Source: GCA-2720865 sp047630275 (GTDB taxonomy: Bacteria > Bdellovibrionota > Bacteriovoracia > Bacteriovoracales > Bacteriovoracaceae). Taken from it: 64,000 nucleotides of DNA. Position 1 is the stretch's first letter. Each line of letters opens with the position of its first letter. The notes under the pieces were generated by a model that was given only the letters and a program-made list of their open reading frames with translations, was not told where the DNA came from and ran no database searches. Shown here piece after piece: positions 59,511 through 64,000 of this stretch. The position numbers and the translations under genes are program-made. The stretch spans positions 1,178,001 to 1,242,000 of the forward strand of contig JBLHVN010000002.1 of the NCBI GenBank assembly GCA_047630275.1, written 5' to 3'.

Positions 59511-60707
59511 ATGTCCCAAATAAGTCGGGAATTATACTCAGGAAAAATTTACCTAATCGATGGAAAAAGAACACCATTTGGAAGCTTTGGTGGCAGCCTT
59601 GGTGGTGTAACTCCTGTAGATCTTTCAGTTTCTGCGGCGAAGGCCCTCTTGGAATCAACAAATGTAAAACCAGAGCAGATTGATCATGTCATCTTAGGAA
59701 ATGTATTACCGTCAACTACAGACACTTTATATGGAGCTAGGCATCTAGGATTAAAGATTGGGATCCCGGAAAATGTACCTGCTTACCTCCTAAATAGACT
59801 TTGTGGATCAGGCGTACAAACAATGCTTGATGCTGCTCGCATGATTAAGCTTGGTGAAGCAAGTTGTGTTCTCGCTGGTGGAACCGAAAATATGTCAATG
59901 GCCCCTCATGCTGTTTATGGCGGAAGATTCGGAACAAAGTACGGTGCTCTTCAAACTGTAGATTTTCTTCTCGATAGTTTAACGGATCAATATTCAGGAT
60001 GCCCAATGGGAATCACTGCGGAGAACTTAGCTGAGCAGTATTCACTAACTAGAGATGAGTGTGAAGAGTACTCAGTAAACTCTCATAAGAAATACTTAAA
60101 GGCCTTTTCAGAAGGACATTATAAAGACGAGATCGCACCAATTGAATTAAAAAGAGGCACTCTCTCAAAAGATGAGCATCCTCGTGAAGATATAAATAAA
60201 GCAGGAATGGAAAAGCTTCGCACTAGTTTTAAAAAAGATGGAACCGTCACTCCGGCCACAGCCTCAGGAATTGTTGATGGTTCGGCCATGTGTCTCATTG
60301 CAAGCGAAGAGTTTTGCCTGAAACATTCAATCACCCCCCTTGCGGAAATTATCGACGGACAAGTTGTCGGTGTTGACCCAAAGATCATGGGGATCGGTCC
60401 AGTACCGGCGATCAATCTTTTACTAGAAAGAAACAAGATGAAACTTGATCAGATTGATCTTATTGAAATTAATGAAGCTTTTGCTAGTCAGGTCATCTCT
60501 TGTCAAAAAGAACTTAAGATTCCTGATGAGAAATTAAATATCTGGGGTGGAGCTATTGCTATAGGTCATCCACTTGCAGCGACTGGGACTAGGATTTCTA
60601 CTGCCCTAGCAAGACAACTAAGAGCTGGTGGACTAGAATTTGGTATAGCAAGTGCTTGTATTGGCGGAGGGCAGGGTATTTCTGTTCTATTAAAAGCGGT
60701 GAAATGA
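59511..60707 (+). CDS. acetyl-CoA acyltransferase (thiolase)
   Basis: Protein of 398 residues. First catalytic Cys in LNRLCGSGVQ, the NEAFASQ loop, His in GGAIAIGHPLAATGTR, and second Cys in SACIGGGQGIS. All four thiolase signatures are present, so it is a working thiolase, biosynthetic (acetoacetyl-CoA forming) or degradative. The start at 59511 has GGGGAGG upstream. The gene after it begins within the last codons (ATGA overlap). Confidence 0.93.
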   Translation: MSQISRELYSGKIYLIDGKRTPFGSFGGSLGGVTPVDLSVSAAKALLESTNVKPEQIDHVILGNVLPSTTDTLYGARHLGLKIGIPENVPAYLLNRLCGSGVQTMLDAARMIKLGEASCVLAGGTENMSMAPHAVYGGRFGTKYGALQTVDFLLDSLTDQYSGCPMGITAENLAEQYSLTRDECEEYSVNSHKKYLKAFSEGHYKDEIAPIELKRGTLSKDEHPREDINKAGMEKLRTSFKKDGTVTPATASGIVDGSAMCLIASEEFCLKHSITPLAEIIDGQVVGVDPKIMGIGPVPAINLLLERNKMKLDQIDLIEINEAFASQVISCQKELKIPDEKLNIWGGAIAIGHPLAATGTRISTALARQLRAGGLEFGIASACIGGGQGISVLLKAVK

Positions 60708-62005
60708 AAGAGCTCAACTTAGATAAGAACGATTTTATTCAATTTAGAAATTGGCTAAATCTAGAGATTGAAGCGATTACATGGCAAGGAAGATACAAAG
60801 AAGAGTTCGAAGACTTTTGGAATTCTTTCTTTATAGAAGGCCTCTCTTTTGAGCAGTTAGTTCAACGCTTTGACTACGCCTATACTGAATCTAAGATTGG
60901 ACCACTTTCATCTTGGTTTCATTGGCTTAAAGAAAAATTTATTAGTTATACCTTCTTAAAAAAGAACCTCTCAATCTTAGAGCTCTCTAAAAAAAGTGGC
61001 TTGTCTCTCTCTGAGATATCATCGCTCTTGAGAAATTTCTTTCTAGAGTTTGCTCCCCATGAAGATGATAAGCTTAGTGAAAACTTTCAAATTGTTCATC
61101 CGACTAATCCTAACGTTCATTTAACCTTTGAGGGCTTGTCGGCGATCGTCCGCTTACCTGAAATAGATTGCGGCACAGGTCCTGATGAAATAATGCCAAG
61201 CTTAGAGGTAACCCTTTATGAAGAGTGGAGTGCTTTTATTCGGAAGATGAAAAAAGATATCTACCATCCTTCTTTTGATATGAAGGCCATTAAAAGTAGA
61301 GCAAGCTTTAAGGAACAACTTGGTATTGTAAGAGAAGTCTTACTGCTCCTCTTAATAGGAACGGTACTAGTTTATGCCGTAAAATATGGAAATAAATTCT
61401 ATGAGAAATATCTTATTGAGAAGATAGGGGTCTATGAACCACAATTTAAATGGCTAGATAAAGCTCTGACTTTTAAATCTGTTCAAGAAAGAAAAGACGC
61501 AAAGTCAGACTTCTCTTTAAATATCGAAGATCTCGATGAAGTAGATGATTCAAAAACCTTTATCAGTGATTTTGAAGAGCAACGTTTTGATGTGGAATCT
61601 GAAGTTGTCTTAACCTCTTGGGATTCACTACCTAAAGACTTTGGAGCCGCTGACCTAGAGCAATCTGATTACGAAGAACTTCTCAAAAGAGGTTACCGAG
61701 AAAGTCGGTATGGTCACACAAAAGTTTATAGAGTGATGGTAAAATCTGTTAACCTAACCTCTACTAAGAGCCGCCTAAATAAGCTTCTTAATAAATACTC
61801 AGTTACCCAAGTTGATAATGTAAAACCAGGCCAACTAGTTCCGGGCGGAGTCTATTATAATATCTTCGTTCCTAGGCTTCACTTGAAAGAATTTATGGCG
61901 CAAGTGATGAATCAAGAAGAAGCGATTCTTTATGAGAGTAGAACTCGGGTTCGCCGAAATCCACCAGGAAAGAACAGGGTTTTTATTTGGGTTAAAGATA
62001 TTTAG
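60704..62005 (+). CDS. membrane protein with N-terminal HTH-like region
   Basis: Protein of 433 residues from the ATG at 60704, which overlaps the thiolase stop; an upstream ATG at 60656 lies inside the thiolase gene and is rejected. The N-terminal 200 residues are cytoplasmic and contain a helix-turn-helix-like run (LELSKKSGLSLSEISSLLRN, about 92-111). One membrane segment follows (about 209-227), then an acidic linker and a C-terminal domain with KVYRVMVKSVNLTSTKSRLN and ESRTRVRRNPPGKNRVFIWV. The layout recalls RodZ-like membrane proteins; there is no clear family call. Function unknown. Confidence 0.65.
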   Translation: MKELNLDKNDFIQFRNWLNLEIEAITWQGRYKEEFEDFWNSFFIEGLSFEQLVQRFDYAYTESKIGPLSSWFHWLKEKFISYTFLKKNLSILELSKKSGLSLSEISSLLRNFFLEFAPHEDDKLSENFQIVHPTNPNVHLTFEGLSAIVRLPEIDCGTGPDEIMPSLEVTLYEEWSAFIRKMKKDIYHPSFDMKAIKSRASFKEQLGIVREVLLLLLIGTVLVYAVKYGNKFYEKYLIEKIGVYEPQFKWLDKALTFKSVQERKDAKSDFSLNIEDLDEVDDSKTFISDFEEQRFDVESEVVLTSWDSLPKDFGAADLEQSDYEELLKRGYRESRYGHTKVYRVMVKSVNLTSTKSRLNKLLNKYSVTQVDNVKPGQLVPGGVYYNIFVPRLHLKEFMAQVMNQEEAILYESRTRVRRNPPGKNRVFIWVKDI

Positions 62006-62030
62006 CCAAACCTTCGGTTTGCTTAAATAT
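62004..62030. terminator. weak hairpin terminator between convergent genes
   Basis: AAACC-TTC-GGTTT core stem with AGC / GCT continuation (one bulge), followed by T-rich sequence, right after the stop of the HTH-membrane gene and before the converging gene's end at 62036. Confidence 0.45.
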
Positions 62031-62035
62031 CTTTT

Positions 62036-62581
62036 TCACATGCTAGCATCAGGGATTTCAAACTGAGCTTTTAATCTTCTAAGTAAGATATGGGCCTTAC
62101 CTAAGTAATACCACTGACGAACAAAACCAATTAACATCGCTGCAATAAATCCGTAAGCCACGCCTGAATGAATTGTTTTCTCAACTAGATTTGTATCGTG
62201 AGCTCCGCCTAAAAGAAAAGCGATCATCCCAAGAACAAGCATTAACATCGTCCATGGAACCGTTTGCCTCTTTGAGCGCTCCGCGTCTCTATGCCATTGA
62301 TCAACTTTTTTCTTATAGGGCTCTAAGTCATTAGGAGCATCGTCAAAGAGTTCACTTAAGTTTTGCCCGCTATGAATGATCATATGAACATTCTTAACAA
62401 GTCGCGCCACTCCTATAAAGTAAAACATTACAAAGGCTTGTGCGAAGATCGTATAAATAAAAGCTGGAATTGCGATATGAATATGACTCATAGATAGAGT
62501 CATCCATCCGTGAGCTAGTGCCACAGTTAAGCTTATCCCTAAAACCATGAGTATTATCAGACCTCTTAATAAGTATGCCAT
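62036..62581 (-). CDS. unknown four-helix membrane protein
   Basis: Protein of 181 residues with four hydrophobic segments (about 4-24, 36-60, 108-128, 140-160). The segment between two and three is a charged helix (LEPYKKKVDQWHRDAERS). Conserved-looking His residues (HIHIA, GVAYGF near HSG) are in or near the membrane and might bind haem or metal. It faces the HEAT-repeat and Rieske genes across a short divergent gap, so a link to the respiratory complex is possible but unproven. Confidence 0.6.
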   Translation of the reverse strand: MAYLLRGLIILMVLGISLTVALAHGWMTLSMSHIHIAIPAFIYTIFAQAFVMFYFIGVARLVKNVHMIIHSGQNLSELFDDAPNDLEPYKKKVDQWHRDAERSKRQTVPWTMLMLVLGMIAFLLGGAHDTNLVEKTIHSGVAYGFIAAMLIGFVRQWYYLGKAHILLRRLKAQFEIPDASM

Positions 62582-62685
62582 TGTTCCACCATCTAATTGT
62601 CATAAAAGACCGAATTTGTTATTTCTCCAGTCTCATAAAGCGAATGGACAATAAACCAACTCTCAACGTTTGGAAAGGAAAGGCA

Positions 62686-63537
62686 ATGGCTGAAGCAAAT
62701 CCTAAGAAATTATTAGAAAATAAGTTTCTAGGGGGACTAGTTGTTCCGATAGCTATTGTTTTAGTGGGAGCTCTCATTATTGTTGGAGTTACCAAGATGC
62801 TCTCTACAGAGCGCTCTTATAAAGACCTAGTTAGAGAAATACAGTCAAAGACTTTTGGAAACAGATGGGTAGCTGCTTATGAACTTTCAAAAGTTATTTC
62901 AAGCTCTCAAGTTCCGGCAGAAGAGGTTCCATGGTTAGTAGAGAATCTAACTGGTGTTTATGATGATGCTAAAGATCCTAGAACAAGAGATTTTATTGTT
63001 GTTGCCGTTGGTGCGTTGAAATCAGAGGCTGGCCTTGATCTCCTAGGTCGTTCACTTGATGACTTAGATAAAAATGTAAAGTTTCATGGACTCGTTGCAC
63101 TTGGTAATTATCCCCTTGGAACAAAGATTAATAATGAAAAGATCCTTTCATTCCTGGAATCAGAAGATTTTGCTTTGCAGCAAGCAGCCATCCTCGTGGC
63201 CGGAACTCATAAAATGAACGCTGCAGTACCAAGGCTTGTTGGGCTTCTAACTTCAGATAATACAGGTATTCGTTACGCCGCAGCATCTGCCCTAATCCCT
63301 TTTAAAAATCAAGCAGCTCTTCCTACATTAAAGGAAATTCTTTTAGCCGCTGGGGCTAAAAATATCAGCGGCATATCCCTTCCTGAGATGACGGGACTCA
63401 AGCTAAGTTTGATAAATGCATTGCAGAAAAATAATTGGTCCGATTTGAACGAAACATTAATTGCTGTAGTGAACAATGAGCAAAATGCTAAAGTAATTAG
63501 CGAGGCGAGATCGGCCTTAAATCAGTTGAAAAAGTGA
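62686..63537 (+). CDS. membrane-anchored HEAT-repeat protein
   Basis: Protein of 283 residues from the ATG at 62686, which has AAAGGAAAGG just upstream; starts at 62575 and 62644 have no such site. N-terminal membrane segment (VVPIAIVLVGALIIVGV), then five or six HEAT-type alpha repeats of about 35 residues (KTFGNRWVAAYELSKV, DEDFALQQAAILVAGT, TGIRYAAASALIPFKN). HEAT repeats give protein-protein contacts. It is 122 bases before the Rieske gene and probably in its operon, so it may help assemble the bc complex. Confidence 0.75.
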   Translation: MAEANPKKLLENKFLGGLVVPIAIVLVGALIIVGVTKMLSTERSYKDLVREIQSKTFGNRWVAAYELSKVISSSQVPAEEVPWLVENLTGVYDDAKDPRTRDFIVVAVGALKSEAGLDLLGRSLDDLDKNVKFHGLVALGNYPLGTKINNEKILSFLESEDFALQQAAILVAGTHKMNAAVPRLVGLLTSDNTGIRYAAASALIPFKNQAALPTLKEILLAAGAKNISGISLPEMTGLKLSLINALQKNNWSDLNETLIAVVNNEQNAKVISEARSALNQLKK

Positions 63538-63659
63538 GACTTTGTAAGCATAATCTAACTACTTATTTTTAGATGATTTTGAGTCTGAAACTCCCTTGAA
63601 AATTGGAGTTAGAGCACTCGAATATATTAAATGGATACTTTCCTATAGAGGGAATTTTT

Positions 63660-64000
63660 ATGAGCGAAGCTACTCGTAATAAATTGAACAGAAGAGAATT
63701 CTTTTCATACTTAAGTGTTGGTTGGATTGCCTTCACTGCTGCCTGTGCTGGCCTTGCCGGCATGGCCTTTCGTTTTTCATATCCTAACGTAAACTTCGAA
63801 CCTGAAATGGATTTCATTGCAGGTCGTATTGATGATTACGAAGAGGGCGTTGATGAACGTTGGAAAAATGGTTTTGGTGTTTGGATGGTTAAAGAAGAAG
63901 GCAAGCTTGTTGCCCTTTCAAACATCTGCACTCACTTAGGTTGTGTACCTAACTGGATGCCAGCTGAATTAAAATTTAAATGTCCATGTCATGGATCTGG
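63660..64000 (+). CDS. Rieske iron-sulfur protein of a cytochrome bc complex, 3' end cut by window edge
   Basis: 113 residues of the product are visible. N-terminus MSEATRNKLNRREFFSYLS carries a twin-arginine-like Arg-Arg before a hydrophobic helix (about 20-38), the usual anchor of Rieske proteins. The 2Fe-2S ligands appear as CTHLGC (near residue 90) and CPCHGSG, at the very end of the window. It is the QcrA/PetC type that takes electrons from quinol. GAGGGA ribosome-binding site at 63647. Cytochrome b would be expected next. Confidence 0.9.
   Translation, partial: MSEATRNKLNRREFFSYLSVGWIAFTAACAGLAGMAFRFSYPNVNFEPEMDFIAGRIDDYEEGVDERWKNGFGVWMVKEEGKLVALSNICTHLGCVPNWMPAELKFKCPCHGS

Noticed and set aside
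1..64000. CRISPR arrays, tRNA or rRNA genes, insertion sequences, prophage genes
   Set aside because: No regular repeat-spacer pattern, no tRNA-like cloverleaf noticed, and no transposase or phage structural gene among the open frames.

Overview
The window is chromosomal DNA from a low-GC (roughly 37-40%), flagellated, Gram-negative bacterium. The gene set suggests the Bdellovibrionota (Bacteriovorax/Halobacteriovorax/Peredibacter type predators). The grounds are two tandem flagellins, a condensed Tad/Flp pilus locus, two Lon proteases, several secreted or surface proteins, and a TIGR04552-type family that I associate with this part of the delta-proteobacterial tree. The lineage is inference; no rRNA gene is present to confirm it. 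Genes are dense, with many ATGA-type overlaps. There is no prophage, CRISPR array, insertion sequence or tRNA that I can see.

Layout. 1-8540: the end of an Omp85/BamA-like outer-membrane protein, rplM-rpsI, a divergent UvrA-like ABC ATPase, then a two-gene unit (unknown membrane-anchored protein and matrixin-like metalloprotease) behind a near-perfect flagellar sigma-28 promoter, and an AMIN-like secreted protein. 8558-18458: lon copy 1, rpoZ, small coupled ORFs, an oligopeptide-binding lipoprotein, alaS, recX and recA. 18459-28175: recA leader region, pgpA, a RelA/SpoT-like protein of unknown role, an alpha/beta hydrolase, an FHA protein, recG, greA, a zinc-ribbon protein, a UbiB-like kinase and a GNAT acetyltransferase. 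28176-32743: two flagellins, an RmlD-like reductase, an unknown gene and a strong candidate 6S RNA with its own promoter. 32744-40605: Tad/Flp pilus locus with five type IVb prepilin-like proteins, CpaA, CpaB, secretin CpaC, a CpaE-CpaF fusion ATPase and TadB, but no TadC. 40606-45608: an RHS-repeat secreted protein behind a second sigma-28 promoter, three tiny secreted peptides (two are near-identical twins, each behind a sigma-54 type -24/-12 element), an aldehyde dehydrogenase and a single-domain response regulator. 45673-64000: lon copy 2, glmU-glmS-pcrA, an AsmA-like protein, mtnA, ppx/gppA, a cyclic-nucleotide-binding protein, a FliG-like fragment with a coiled-coil partner, a thiolase, membrane proteins, and the start of a Rieske protein gene (cytochrome bc complex).

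How it fits together. The core genes serve translation, DNA repair, envelope precursor synthesis and protein quality control. The accessory part is about surface and secretion: flagella, Flp pili, a secreted protease, an RHS protein and secreted peptides. The sequence links these to motility-type sigma factors (sigma-28 sites at 5479-5505, 40621-40647 and a weaker one at 32708; sigma-54 sites at 42799 and 44600). The most notable items are the RelA/SpoT-like motifs in the gene at 19410, the sigma-54-driven twin peptides, the sigma-28 control of secreted proteins, the 6S RNA, and the UvrA-like protein whose second ATPase site has lost its catalytic residues.
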